From NCBI RefSeq assembly GCF_026213295.1, contig NC_079428.1, forward strand, positions 6,996,545-7,060,544: a DNA stretch of 64,000 nt. The letters are read 5' to 3'. Origin of the DNA: Gadus chalcogrammus (taxonomy: Eukaryota; Chordata; Actinopteri; Gadiformes; Gadidae). Both the position numbers and the translations under genes were made by a program. Within the stretch, counting starts at the first letter, position 1. Each line of letters opens with the position of its first letter. Positions 39,536 through 55,429 of the stretch are shown piece by piece. The notes under the pieces are model-generated. The model saw only the letters and a list, made by a program, of their open reading frames with translations. It did no database searches and was not told the origin of the DNA.

Positions 39536-39700
39536 AGGGGCGGCTCGTTAGCTGAACTCGCTAGTGTGCTAACCACATAGAGCCAGATGTCTTCTAGGGG
39601 CCACAGGTTCCCGGGGAAAGGACCCAGGGTCCCCTTCCCTGTCCATCCCCACTGCCCTTTCCATACATGAGCATAATGAAATAAAATAAATAAATAAAAA
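39536..39700 (+). mobile_element. possible tRNA-derived SINE with (AAAT)n tail
   Basis: GGCTCGTTAGCTGAACTCGC resembles an A-box region, CACAGGTTCCCGGGG a B-box, and an AAATAAATAAATAAAAAA tail follows. Family not recognised. Confidence 0.45.
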
Positions 39701-39704
39701 AGAT

Positions 39705-41460
39705 TCATAATAAATGTACTATATCGATAAAAGTATCAATTGACGCAGCTTTGCTGTGGATCTCCACTTTGTTGCCAATGTGATAAAATTATCGTGTCAA
39801 ACCCAACAGGACGTTTCTAGTCCAGATAACAAACAAAAAACCTCAGAAGAGGCCCATTACTTTGATTGATATTGTATAAAGTACTGCTCCACTCCACAAG
39901 ATACCACTGCAAGACACTCATCTTTCCTCAATCCCTTACCACTGCCACTCTTCCTCTCTATCTTCCTCATCTCCTACCATTCTCGGCAGCACCCTATTCT
40001 CTCTCCCTCCCCCTCCCCACCCACCCTCCACTCTCGATCTCTCGCTGCCTCTCTCTCAGTTAGAGGTCAGACGGTCTGTCCTTATCCTTTCTAATCAAAA
40101 CATCTTCCAATTCACTTTGAGTCCCTGAGAGAGCCGTCGGGTTGAGGGAGGGAGGGAGGGATGGAGGGAGGGGGGGGGGGGGAGGGGGGAGGGGGGAGGG
40201 AGGGGCTACCTTTCATTACACAAATTTCAAAAAAGAGGAATAGAAAAAAGATGAAGATAGCGATGTATTCATTTATCCAAGCCTATTTGACCTGCCCCGT
40301 AATTTATTACGACCACCATATTCTTTGCGGTGGTCATCAATTAACTTTTTCGACAGTTATTAACGTGAATATAAGTGTAGGTGCTTTTATCATTCCCACA
40401 AAATCGGCAGTGTAGGTTGAGCTGAGCGATTTTTTTAACAAGGGCAGTATAAATCAAGACATGCTTATGGATGAGAGGTTAAACCAAATGGTAAAAAGCC
40501 TGTCCCTTTATGGAGCCAACATGATTCCCTGATAGGACGGTAGACAGTGCCTCTAATGATGTCTGCACAGACACAACGTCAGACACAAAGTGTGATGTAT
40601 TTGGACAGCCCGCTAGATCTCTCCTCCTGGACCAAGGACAAGAAACCGGCTGATACCGGCACGGCCCTTCGCTGGGGAATCAAATCTCCGTCCTTTTGAC
40701 TCATTTAATTTCTGACTCAAAAAACCTTTACTAATGCATTACCTCTACACAGATGTCAAGCCTACATTCCCCCCACAGGAATGTAGGCAGCTCAGATGGA
40801 CCGACATCTTTGGAAACAGTGGCACACAAACATGAGCTTACATAACTTTACATAGCGCAAAGATTTAGTTGGCCTCTTTGTACCAATGCCAAAAAACAGC
40901 AAATCTTTCAGCTAAAAGACTGGTGCAGACAGAATAGACTTTGTTAGAGTTTATTCTACCCTTCACTGTTTACGCCCAACTGTGCTTTACAACTCATTTT
41001 CCTTTCGAGCTTTTTTGTACTCTCCCTCTCTCTTGTCCGGTCTCTCGTTCTGTCTCTCTATCTGTCTCCCTTCCTTTCTCTCTTCCTTGCTGTGTGCCTG
41101 ATGGGAAGCTTAAATGGCGGCGTGCCATAAACCATCCATGTTCCCTAGGCCTCCACAGAGCCCTACCCCCGTGATCCAGAGAGGGTGGAAACTCAAGGAG
41201 AGCCAACCCAATCTATCCTGGTCCTCTCCTGGCTCTCTCACTCGCACTTTCTCAGCCTTTTTAAACTTTCAAAGTCAAAATCCGATATATGTGTATGGTC
41301 CTTAATCATAGTTACCGTGTTTCAAAGGGCTTTACACATTACAGAAGGGCAAGGAAACACTCAAAGCCAGAAATCAGCATGGGAGGAGGAAGGAACCTTG
41401 AGGAGAAAGGGAGAGCCCTCATCTCTAGGGCGTGGGATCTATTGGTTCTGCCGATCAGTA
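39705..41460. other. no gene; G-rich run at 40168-40200
   Basis: GGGAGGG-type purine tract at 40145-40203. Otherwise unique-looking. Confidence 0.45.
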
Positions 41461-41466
41461 TCTATA

Positions 41467-41828
41467 CAACCCAGTCTCACGGAAATACGTGACACTGTCA
41501 CATCACGTCATTTAATCTATTCATTCATGATCTTGGACACGTAATTTCATTTCACAAATTTCAACTCATTCTAAAAAGAAGAGATGAAGCAGCTACCTTT
41601 TTTCCGTCGCGGTTTGCCTACAGAGCAGCGCACCTGCATTAAATACATCCGTGAATTGTCACAATTTCTCAGAATCAAAGGTGAAAGTAGAAACGGGTGG
41701 CGAAAAGTTGTCATATTGTTAGAAATTTGTGCTTTTTGGCACGAAGAAATTGAAATTAGGTGTCCCAGATCACGAATGAATAGATTAAATGACGTGACAC
41801 TGTCACGTATTTCCCTGAGATTGGGTTG
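41467..41828. mobile_element. DNA-transposon-like element with long terminal inverted repeats, 362 bp
   Basis: The left terminus CAACCCAGTCTCACGGAAAT and the right terminus, reversed, CAACCCAATCTCAGGGAAAT stay alignable for about 75 bp (through GTCATTTAATCTATTCATTC). The TIR contains a palindrome GTGACACTGTCAC. The target duplication is unclear, so the superfamily is not assigned. Confidence 0.82.
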
Positions 41829-42960
41829 AACTATAATGGTTGTAACAATACCAATTATTAAACATTCATAAAACTGCACGTTTTTTTGTTAAATAAATGT
41901 TCATGTAATTTGGTCTGTGCTATCAGTGTGACGTGAAGAATAAAGGTCTAGTTGGGATGATTAAGAAGTTGCAGTTATCTGCCACTAAGGAATGGACTAG
42001 ATCAGTGGTTCCCAATCTATGACTTTAGGTGTTGGCCTAAATTGTCATCAAGACCTTTCACTGACAACCTCATATGATAACGGTTGCATTTTTTGCAAGT
42101 GGCTGATCAAAGAGTACCCATATACAGATTTAGAACTTAAAGAAGGCCGTGGTCAGTAGGGTCAAGTCAGCAAAGCTGCTTATGGTCCCAGGTTGTTTAT
42201 TCAGCATACACAAACTAGCACATGACATCATTGGAAAAATCATTGAAAAATAAAAACCCATGCAGTAACCACACGTACCAGTAATGCCCCCAATTCCACC
42301 CACCCATTTCAGCCACAGGTTGAAAAACACTAGACTAGAAGACATTTACAAAAAGCCTTTTGCTGCGTTTGATTATAACTCAGAGATCATAAATTTCCAC
42401 TTCCCCCTTGGAGAAATAGTAGCTAGGAACTAATAGTAATAGTTGTGTTATGAATATGAATTCATAACACAATTTTGGCACATTTTTGATTTTGAAACTG
42501 GTAGCTTTCAGACATCAGCATACCAATACAGATAGTTGAACTCAACATTTAAACCTTAATGTTATTAGTTGTTTTAAAAGTAAGTTTATAAAGCTATCTA
42601 ATATGTTAGCTAGCACAAAGATTAGCCTGAACATCCTTGTTTTTCATACTTTGTATCTCGATGCATCGGAGATAACGTGTTTCCCACTTTCGCCCTCTGA
42701 ACTTGACAATTAAAGAACAATTCCGGTGTAAAATGGATTTGGGACATGTTTTGTATGATAACGAGTTGGAACGTTCGCTTTGGAGCACAAAAACACACAT
42801 AGACGCATTCTTCAGTTGGCTGTTTTTAGCCGATTCTATCAAAACGCTATGAACTTGGAACGATAGGGGCATGTTTTATGGTAAAAACTAAATCGCTATT
42901 TTAAACCACTTAAAAGGATAAAAGTAGCCCGATACTTCTTTGGTAGTATAATAAGGGTCT
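41829..42960. other. no feature recognised
   Basis: AT-rich unique-looking intronic sequence. Confidence 0.4.
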
Positions 42961-42961
42961 T

Positions 42962-43092
42962 AACAGTCTTGGGGTAGTTACTCAAAAAAAGTAATTAGTT
43001 ACTTATTACTAGTTACTTCTGTAAATTGTAATGAGATTACTTTACTAGTTACTGTATTTGAAAAGTAACTTCACTACTTATTACTTTACAAT
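42962..43092. mobile_element. partial hAT terminus (AGTTACT-rich)
   Basis: CAGTCTTGGGGTAGTTACTC followed by many AGTTACTT and ATTACTTT units, as in the subterminal part of a fish hAT family. The opposite end was not found, so it is truncated or decayed. Confidence 0.55.
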
Positions 43093-43197
43093 CCCGTTTC
43101 TTAATTTACTGTAGATACATGGGCAAACATCATAGCCCTATCATCACTTAGTGTTTATTGTGTAAATCTATGCAAAATAGCATATAAAACCATATGA

Positions 43198-43275
43198 AAG
43201 GCAAGGCAAGGCAACTTTATTTACATAGCAATTTTCATACACAAGGCAGACTCAAAGTGCTTCACAAATAAACAT
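43198..43275 (-). mobile_element. L2-type LINE 3' tail
   Basis: On the minus strand: GAAGCACTTTGAGTCTGCCT, then TTGCTATGTAAATAAAGTTG and the CCTTG repeat, the standard tail of fish L2-like LINEs. Confidence 0.72.
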
Positions 43276-43613
43276 TGTCATACAAAAAAATTAATTAATA
43301 GAAAAGATGAAAGAACGATATCCCTGTCTGCACAAATAAATGCCTCACTGTAAAATCCACAAACAACAGGTTAATGTAGCCTAGGTTATGGTGAGGTCAA
43401 TCAGTTTCAACACACAAGATTCAAAACACAGGATAATAATGTACGTACTATTTCGAAACAGAACGAAATGATCCATGCTGCTTTGTTAATATCTGTCTCA
43501 CTTGCCTGCAGCTTTCTTGTGGCATTAATCTAGAAATCATATCAATAATTTCTATACTGTAAATGGATTGAATATTTTATGCATAACATGTTAAATATCT
43601 GACAAGCTGCAAT

Positions 43614-43777
<164 letters not shown>

Positions 43778-44409
43778 CAGGCCTCTGGGTGAAGGGTTAG
43801 GGAAGACGTGAACAAAGATTTGAAATCGTAAGGCATCCGTCAGTCAAAACAATTCTGATTGGCATAGCGAGAAAGTTTATATTGCGGCAATTTTATTTTT
43901 TTAACAAAACCTACAGCTTAACATGTAAGCAATTACAAAGGGAAATGGAAAAGCTTGTGACTTGCAAATCATTCAGATCTTTTTTCAGTGCTATGAGTAA
44001 ATCTACATCTCAAGGCTTCTGCAAAACTCTGCATTCAGTTCCCCCCCACCCAGCTAGTGTTGGATCAGAGATGGCTGCGAGGTGACAAGGCCGAATCCTA
44101 CCTGCCAGTCAGGGTACATCCTTGTCTGATGCCATTTATTAGCTGATGGGACACACTCATATACTACACAGCCCTGAACAATTTAGTATAGTTTAAGAGT
44201 AAGTGAATCCCCTGTTTCATCTTTAATTCGAACACGATGAGATTTAGGACGACGCGTTTTGGGCTGAAGGACTAATAGGCTACGGACGAGGGCGTGTTAT
44301 CACCATGGTAAAGAACCGTGGCAACTTTGTGTTCATTTTTTTAGTACGGTTGTTGTCTAACCTGACGTTATATTGACCGATGCTCTATATCAAATGAGCC
44401 ACACACCCT

Positions 44410-44762
44410 TAACTTGACTCTCGCCAGATGAATTTCGTTCCACCTAAACAACCCTGCGATGCTGATGAGAGCGACGCAGCCGTTCTCTGATGTTTTTTTA
44501 AATAAAGAATACTCGCTGGATTGGACAACACGGATTAAGTAGCAGCATCAATGTTAACGCTTGCTTCCTCGATGTGAGCCGCCATTGTTGTCTGAATCAA
44601 AACATGCGCTTCTCCGCCGCGTCACATCTATACTAAACCCGCCCGGCGGTCCTGATCGGCTCTACCATTGAATCTGGTCCCCAAATCCCGCCCAACGGGA
44701 GCGCTCCCAGATGGATGAGTGGAGCTGGGTGGACCGAAATTCATCTGGCGAGAGTCAGGTTA
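44410..44762. mobile_element. 353-bp TIR element with 9-bp duplication ACACACCCT
   Basis: The left end TAACTTGACTCTCGCCAGAT and the reversed right end TAACCTGACTCTCGCCAGAT form TIRs of about 33 bp. A perfect 9-bp repeat ACACACCCT flanks it (44401-44409 and 44763-44771). A 9-bp duplication points to a Mutator-like superfamily. No coding capacity. Confidence 0.88.
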
Positions 44763-44771
44763 ACACACCCT

Positions 44772-45360
44772 GGCGTTATCCGAGAAGCTTAACCCTCTCT
44801 CGGACGCGGCCATCAACATCCCGCCTCACAGACAGAGCTCCACACAGAGCTCCTCAATGCACACCTTTTTCCTTGGCAGAAACGTTGAGGTGCCTTGGAA
44901 ATTACATTTCAATGACCTGCAAAAAGAACGCTAACGGTGTTCGAAGCAGAGTGGATAGTTAACTGGTTGGCATGTTTTCTCTAAATTACGGGTTTATTTT
45001 AAGACAAAAATTCAAAGATTGCTGTTTTCGCAATTTTGCCATGTGTGGACAATACACAAAAACAAGAAAATCCCCATTAAAAAAAGGGTTACGAGAACTA
45101 TTGACATTCCGTGGGGTGTCTGCTTCTTTGACAGATTCCTGCTGCTCTACGTATTCCGACAAATTAAATAGCGCAGGTTGTGAGCGCGGGTTTGTGAATG
45201 TTTTCCAGGAAATAAAGATGCAGAATGTGCCTCATCATTTCACCCCATTCTCTGCACCTTCTCTCGCTCTTTAGCAATGGTCTCTTCAAAAGGAGGTCTC
45301 AGGTAAACGCATCAAGCCCCTCAGTTGATCTGCAGCCAGAAAAGTTATCATGTGTTTATA
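44772..45360. other. no feature recognised
   Basis: Unique-looking intronic sequence. Confidence 0.4.
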
Positions 45361-45362
45361 TT

Positions 45363-45498
45363 TGTGTGTGTGTGTGTGTGTGTGTATGTGGGTGCGAGCG
45401 TACGCAGTGTTAGGGTTGTGCACTGTGTTGGGAGATTGATGTCGCATTAAAGTGAAGGACTTGTCATGCACCTGTGTTCTGCAGAGGAGTATACGCGC

Positions 45499-45580
<82 letters not shown>
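45363..45580. repeat. (GT)n and facing (CA)n arrays
   Basis: Short GT at 45363-45387, CA at 45501-45580. Confidence 0.97.
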
Positions 45581-45585
<5 letters not shown>

Positions 45586-47139
45586 ATATGTTTATATGAA
45601 TATGTTTTGTAAATGTATACGATGTCTCTAAAGGGACAAACATGTGACCCATCACGCCAAATACGCCCTTGACTTTCTGTCTATGCGGTAACGTGCTTCC
45701 AAGTACATACACACTAACAAACAGCTTTTTAAGAATGTTCCTAGGTAACAGACAGCCACAGCAGAAGTGAACTATATTCAGTTTTTCTTTTTAATAAATG
45801 ACTAAAATGGAAGCTTAATGTTGGTCATTTAAGTGAAGTCAGGACGAAGTGATGTTCATGGAGATGGATGGAATTTGAAAGCTTGGCCCTCAATCCTATT
45901 GCATCATTGTTATCTATGTATTACTGCAATTGCTTGATTAATGAATGGATATTGTTCTCTTGTACATTGTAAGCTATATGCATCTTCTAATGATCTGCAA
46001 ATTATATTTCACTTTGAAGCCAAGCAGAATTGATTGGTTGGAAGGGAACAGGAATAGATTGTTGTGTGTTAATGATTTATATCATAAACAAATACATTAT
46101 ACACTCTACAATGTACGGCTGACTGATTGGAATATGGCCTGAACTTGGACCATGGCCAATAATGCAGATACTTTGTTTATTTTACTCATATTTATTATTT
46201 ATTTTACATTCATTGATGTCTATTTTTTTTACATTCATTTTGTTATAAATTCCCTCATAGTTAACTAACAGGATGACCAACCTCATTAAGCTTGTTAACC
46301 AACAACCTACCTGCCTTGAACTAGCTAGCTAATTAACAGCCTAGATTTATTCAGATAGCTAACCTTCGACTCATCAACAATAGCTAGCTACCTTAAAACT
46401 GAACTTAGCCTAACTTACCTACCTCGCTAACGCTCAAGCTATTATCCCATCGGCCTCCCTGAGCAGACCTCCCTCCCTCTCTTCCCTTCTTTCCATTCAT
46501 GCCGGTCTGTTCCCTGTGCTGTTATTGTGATATGCTGCACGTAGTGGACACGCTCCCCTCCGCACGCAAACCATGCGGCAAATTGATCATATATAAAATG
46601 CTAATGTGCGATTTACTGTCCCTGGCATTTTAATAATTGTGATTACGACACTGTTGTTGATGGCAAAAACACAAGACAGGAATGCTCTGTTTACTAAGCA
46701 ACGTTGGTGGTGCTGGTGGTGGTGGTGGAGGTGGTGCTGGTGGTGGTGGAGGAGGTGCTGGTGGAGGTGGTGCTCGTGGTGGGGGAGGGGTTCCTACAAA
46801 GATGCTGACTGGGCGGTCGTTGGCCATTTGTCCCAGTGGGGCGTCCTGTGTTCTGCGTACTACAACAGCAGCATGGTAATTATCTGATGGAAAGTAAGAC
46901 GTCTCAGACCGGACGGCTAATGTATGCATAAGTGCACAGATCACTTTTGACATTTAAACGTCGGAGCCTGTGTGTGTGTCGGTGTGAATACACTTGGGCA
47001 CAGGGGGGCGATCGAAGTGCAAAATGCATGGTCAGCTGGCGTTGTGTGATTGGATACTTTTCTGGTTAGTCCCTCCCCCTTGAGGTGTGCTGGCTCGTCA
47101 CAACCTGTTGCTTACCGTGCCTACCAATGTCTGTGACAA

Positions 47140-47140
<1 letters not shown>
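45581..47140. other. no gene; (TGG)n-rich tract at 46707-46790
   Basis: A degenerate GGTGG-type trinucleotide tract and a TAGCTAGC-rich stretch (46300-46400). No gene recognised. Confidence 0.45.
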
Positions 47141-48600
<1,460 letters not shown>

Positions 48601-49037
48601 CCACCGCCCGTCTCTTGGCCTGAGCTGAGCATTTCATTCGCTTTAGTTGATTCACAATCGCAGAAGTGCACTCTTAGTATGTTGTGATACGCAGCTCGTT
48701 GTAGTAGAGTTATGAGGTTTGTTATATAATGATGAATTCAAATGTACTTTTTGTCTTCATGCCTAATATATACCTAGATACATGCCGATGTCCTTGATAA
48801 GATGACGGGAGGGGGGGGGGGTGTAGGGGTCTAAAGTTTGCGTAACCGTGGCGTCGGGGTGGAGGCAACGTCTGGTGGGATTGTTGATTGGTGGTTGTGT
48901 GGCGGTTAATTGTCGTTGCTTGGTGTATGTGTGTGCGTGTGTGAGAATCCACTCTGCAAACATTATTGATAAATCGTTGGGCTTTAATGAGAGCGGCTGA
49001 TGAGGACCAATGAATCACACCACAACATGAGCACCAC

Positions 49038-49188
49038 AACCACACACACACACAGACACACACACACAGACACACACACAAACAGACACACAAGCGCAAA
49101 CACAGACACAGGCAAACACAGACAGAACACAGACACACACAAACACGCAAACACAGGCACACACAGACACACATACACACATACACAC
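49038..49188. repeat. interrupted (CA)n array, left part
   Basis: CA with ACAGAC and ACAAAC interruptions. The array is split by a hAT element. Confidence 0.96.
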
Positions 49189-49981
49189 TAGGGCTGTCAA
49201 TCCTCCCCTCAAATCATATTCGAATTTCTAATGCTTCTTATGTTGAATATTCGAATAATATTCGAATATTTTAATGTTTTTTTTATTATATCATTATATA
49301 CACCGATACCATCCTATTATTAGGCCTACGTCCCGCGTCCACTAGAGGGCGCGTCAACCAAATCTGTTATGTAACATTTGCAACAAGTTTTACCAAATCA
49401 ATACAAAACTTATATAAATACGTAAGATATAACGCCAGAAATATTCAAGCAATGATGTTTAATGAAGAAGCTGATGTTCAATCATTCAAATACACACACA
49501 CACACTGCTATTTTACGATGTTATTCTTGGCTGTTTTGACCGTGGCTCTTCCTCAGCAGCTAACTGTTCTGCGTACTCCGAGTAATGCACTGAATGGAGG
49601 TGTGCGCTCATGTTGCTCGTAGTCGAGTGGTACTTTAACGACTTGCAGCATAATTTGCAAATGACGGGTTCTCTGGATGTAATCTTCCCGTTTCTCGATG
49701 GAAATCCGAAAGTTATGCTTTCCATCTCTGTGTCTGCTCGCGCGCTGCTTCCCAGCATCTTGTAAGCATACAATGCCGATTGCCGAACGTCACGACGCAC
49801 GACGTTGACTTTCATTTGCGTCGTTGCTCGGCAAAAGTTAAATGTAATTCTTGACTTGTCAATAAAATTTGCTAAAAAAAAAAAAAAAAAAAGTTCGAAC
49901 GTTAGTTGCCGCACTCGAATGTTCTCCTTTTTAAAAAATTCGAATTATATTCGAATAGCGAAGTTCGTTTTGACAGCCCTA
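49189..49981 (-). mobile_element. deleted hAT (ZBED-type) element, 793 bp, TSD ATACACAC
   Basis: The termini TAGGGCTGTCAATC and TAGGGCTGTCAAAAC (reversed right end) match over 12 bp. A perfect 8-bp duplication ATACACAC lies at 49181-49188 and 49982-49989. The minus strand encodes a BED finger (49513-49914) and then stops; the catalytic region is deleted. ATATTCGAA-type subterminal repeats occur on both sides. Confidence 0.93.
49513..49914 (-). pseudogene. N-terminal BED-finger part of a hAT transposase
   Basis: 133 codons. The C-terminal half has the finger SREPVICKLCCKSLKYHSTT then SNMSAHLHSVH. The ligands C-x2-C and H-x4-H are all present. The first 50 or so codons include a run of F from a poly-A/T tract and are probably not original protein. 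The initiator may instead be the internal MESITFGFPSRNGKI. The frame ends before any RNase-H-like core, so it is a transposase remnant. Confidence 0.8.
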
Positions 49982-50200
49982 ATACACACATACACAAACA
50001 CACGCACACACACACACACGCAAACGCAGACACACGCAAACACGGACACTTACTCACACGCACAAAGAGAAACACACACACAAACACGGACACACACACA
50101 CGAAAACACACACACACACGCACGCAAACACAGACACACACACTCAAACACACACACACGCAAACACAGACACACACAAACACAGACCCACACACAAAAC
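49982..50200. repeat. interrupted (CA)n array, right part
   Basis: Continuation of the array interrupted by the hAT, with the same AACACAGACAC-type units. Confidence 0.95.
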
Positions 50201-50204
50201 ATAC

Positions 50205-51104
50205 TGTAGTAGCATACACACAAACAAAGCAGGACCAAATATATTCAGTGACTGTACAGAGTGGATGCACAAAACCACGGAGGAATTTATATCGCCATGT
50301 AAACAAACACAAACACACACACACAGTCCCTTGGTGAGGTGCATGTGCTGTCATTCTGTCATGTTTATCTCAGAAGGATACAAACAAGACACCAGGGGAT
50401 TATTGGAGAGTAAGCTATAGAGTAGACATGTGCGACTCAGCAGGACTTTCAGTTTACAAATCTTTAGATAGGCACTCTATGAATGTTATTATTTATTTTT
50501 TGTATGTTTCGTTTTACGTTGCTTTACCATCTAAAGGAGAAGACTGAGGCTCCGACGCAACCACACTTTACACTACACTTCACACCTTACTACACCTCAT
50601 AACTTATTACTTATTACCACCATCTTAGTTTATCTTATTATTCATTTATTTTATTTTATTATTATTTATTATTGTGATATATTCTGCTACTTATTTGACT
50701 TTTTTTTTATTTAATTTTTTTTACATATTTCCTTCCTAATACCCTCAGTCATTACAAAGCTTCTCAAATACTGCTGCTATCCAAACATTCCTGAAACGAC
50801 CACAAATGACTGGACCATCCGATCGAATTATTTATTCATGGTAATGGCTAAATTTGGGTTTGGTCCATCTTTCATTTCATGGTTTAAATCGTACAATTTT
50901 TTATACCCCCGCCTCGGTGCGCACAAACTCAATCAGATTGTATTATTTTGTATTGCACAGAGGGACTTGGCAGGGATGCTGCCTTTCACAATTTGTGTTG
51001 AATGAATGATAACTTTTAAGTAGCTCTTTTATTGACCAAGTAATGCAGTAGCGTCCACACAAGTTACATTTTCTCAAGCATTTCTGAAGTTCCAGCGCAG
51101 CGGA
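50205..51104. other. no feature recognised
   Basis: AT-rich sequence (50600-50740 especially). Nothing supported. Confidence 0.45.
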
Positions 51105-51113
51105 GCTTTTTGC

Positions 51114-51511
51114 TAGGCTGGTCCTACCAGACTCTCGTACTTCATTTCATTTGCACAGAGAGTCTGGACCTACTCATTGGACAAACAATAACTCACATGA
51201 AGGCGGTTGTCTGTTGAAGTTTAAAACTATTGGATCTACCCAGTGCCGCTCTGGATCTGCCATAACCAATCGCTGACGTTTGGCCGGGAATCACGTTGCC
51301 CGCAGGCTGTAAACAAACCAATCACCGTGTGTGACGATGTCTGTCAACGAGAGCTGACTTTAACGTCTTGGTCTCAGCCACTCACTCTGTTCGCTGATTG
51401 GACGCAGAAAATGTAGACGGAGAAAACCCAGTAACATACCGCAGACCCAGACCTAGTACTGAATGGAAATTCAAATTGAGCGGAAGTACGTAGGCGGGCG
51501 GAGCCAGGCTA
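51114..51511. mobile_element. 398-bp TIR element with 9-bp duplication GCTTTTTGC
   Basis: Left end TAGGCTGGTCCTACCAGACT, reversed right end TAGCCTGGCTCCGCCCGCCT. Flanking repeat GCTTTTTGC at 51105-51113 and 51512-51520. The ends TAGCCTGG and GACTCTCG are typical of a common fish non-autonomous family. The 9-bp duplication is shared with the element at 44410. Non-coding. Confidence 0.85.
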
Positions 51512-51520
51512 GCTTTTTGC

Positions 51521-53075
<1,555 letters not shown>

Positions 53076-53190
53076 TTAGAGCATAGCTGTGTGTGTGTGG
53101 GTGAATATGGTGTACCTGCCTGTACTGTTTTATGCAATGATAGTGCTATGGCTAAGTAACCTTGTGCGTCTGTGTGTCTCCAGAAGCTTC

Positions 53191-53791
<601 letters not shown>

Positions 53792-54172
53792 TCTCCGTCT
53801 CTGACCCTCCAGCATCCCAGATGGCCTACCGGATCATTCTACACACAATCTTAGCCATGGGTCAACTGAGGCCCCAGGCACACAAATTTAACCTAGCCGG
53901 CGCAACCTTGCAGCGAAAGGTCAGAAATATTGGTTGTCTAGTCACAGACACACACACACACACTCACACTCACACACACAGCCACACAAATTCACACAAG
54001 TGAGAATAATGAAGACACACACTGCCACATACGGTACTTACCACTGACCCCTCTAAATCACAACCCCTATGGTTATACCCCCCTTCCTCCCCCTTTCTCT
54101 CTCTCTTCCTTTCGTTCTCTTTTCGTCCTCCTCGTAAGCCATCTCTCTTTGCTTTCTGCTGACAGGCAAAAC

Positions 54173-54349
<177 letters not shown>

Positions 54350-54899
54350 AATCAATGGACAGGTAGAAATACATGAAGATGCTGTACCACCCCCAATGTA
54401 GTAATTTACCATGATCAACCTGGCGCTCACAGGTAATAAATGCCATGGCAACACACACACAAACAAGGGAGGTAAGTGGCAAAGCTGTACTTATGCAGCA
54501 AAGATTTAGGTGAGAGCAAGTGGTGTAATGGAGGTGTCACACGCACACACACACACGCACAAAAGCACCCACCCACATACAGTACACAACATTTATTTAA
54601 TATTATTATATTGATCTATATTATCATCATCTCAATATAAATGATTATCAGGAGCATCAATGATGAGTAATATTTGACTGCATTGATCCAACCCTCGAAA
54701 ATAACAATGTTCATTTTGTCCGGAACTAGGCAACGAGGGCCTGGGGAGAAGTAGGAATCCTATTCATCACCGTCATACATCAGCTCAGCAAGTCCTCCTC
54801 CCGTCCACCACGGAGCCACCGTGAGTCCACTCATCAAATCCACGCCAACACGGACATATTCCAAACCGCTTGACTGCATCGCAATACTTTACCTTCTAC

Positions 54900-55152
54900 A
54901 ACACACACACAAGTACACACACAAACACGCATACACACACACACACACTCAAACAAATACACACACGGATACGCACACACACAAATACACACACAAATAC
55001 ACACACACATGCACACACGCACTTACCACAACACAAATACACACACCAGAACTCGCAAATGCACACACACACACGAATACACACACACATGCACACACAC
55101 ATGCACACACGCACTTACTACAACACAAATACACACACCAGAACTCGCAAAT

Positions 55153-55223
<71 letters not shown>
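54900..55223. repeat. complex (CA)n region with a 92-bp tandem duplication
   Basis: ACCAGAACTCGCAAATGCAC and CGCACTTAC(C/T)ACAACAC recur 92 bp apart (for example ACTTAC at 55021 and 55113), embedded in CA repeats. Confidence 0.93.
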
Positions 55224-55227
<4 letters not shown>

Positions 55228-55387
55228 GACTCAAACAAATACAAACACACACCACAACAAACAAACACACACACACACACACCAGAACATGCAGTCACGT
55301 CACAAACGCTACCAGACACCAGTTCCATATACTCTTAACAGGTAAGTGGAGAGGCGTGCAGTATCGGATGGTGCCGGTCTAGATTAG

Positions 55388-55425
55388 AAAAACCCCTATC
55401 AAGGCACACCTTGATAGGGGTTTTT
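55388..55425. other. perfect 17-bp hairpin with T-rich ends (terminator-like)
   Basis: Arms AAAAACCCCTATCAAGG (55388-55404) and CCTTGATAGGGGTTTTT (55409-55425) with loop CACA. No mismatch. Confidence 0.95.
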
Positions 55426-55429
55426 AGGT

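Noticed and set aside
55388..55425. True transcription terminator from bacterial contamination
   Set aside because: The surrounding sequence is fish-like with CA arrays on both sides; only the structure is terminator-like, so it is reported as a hairpin.
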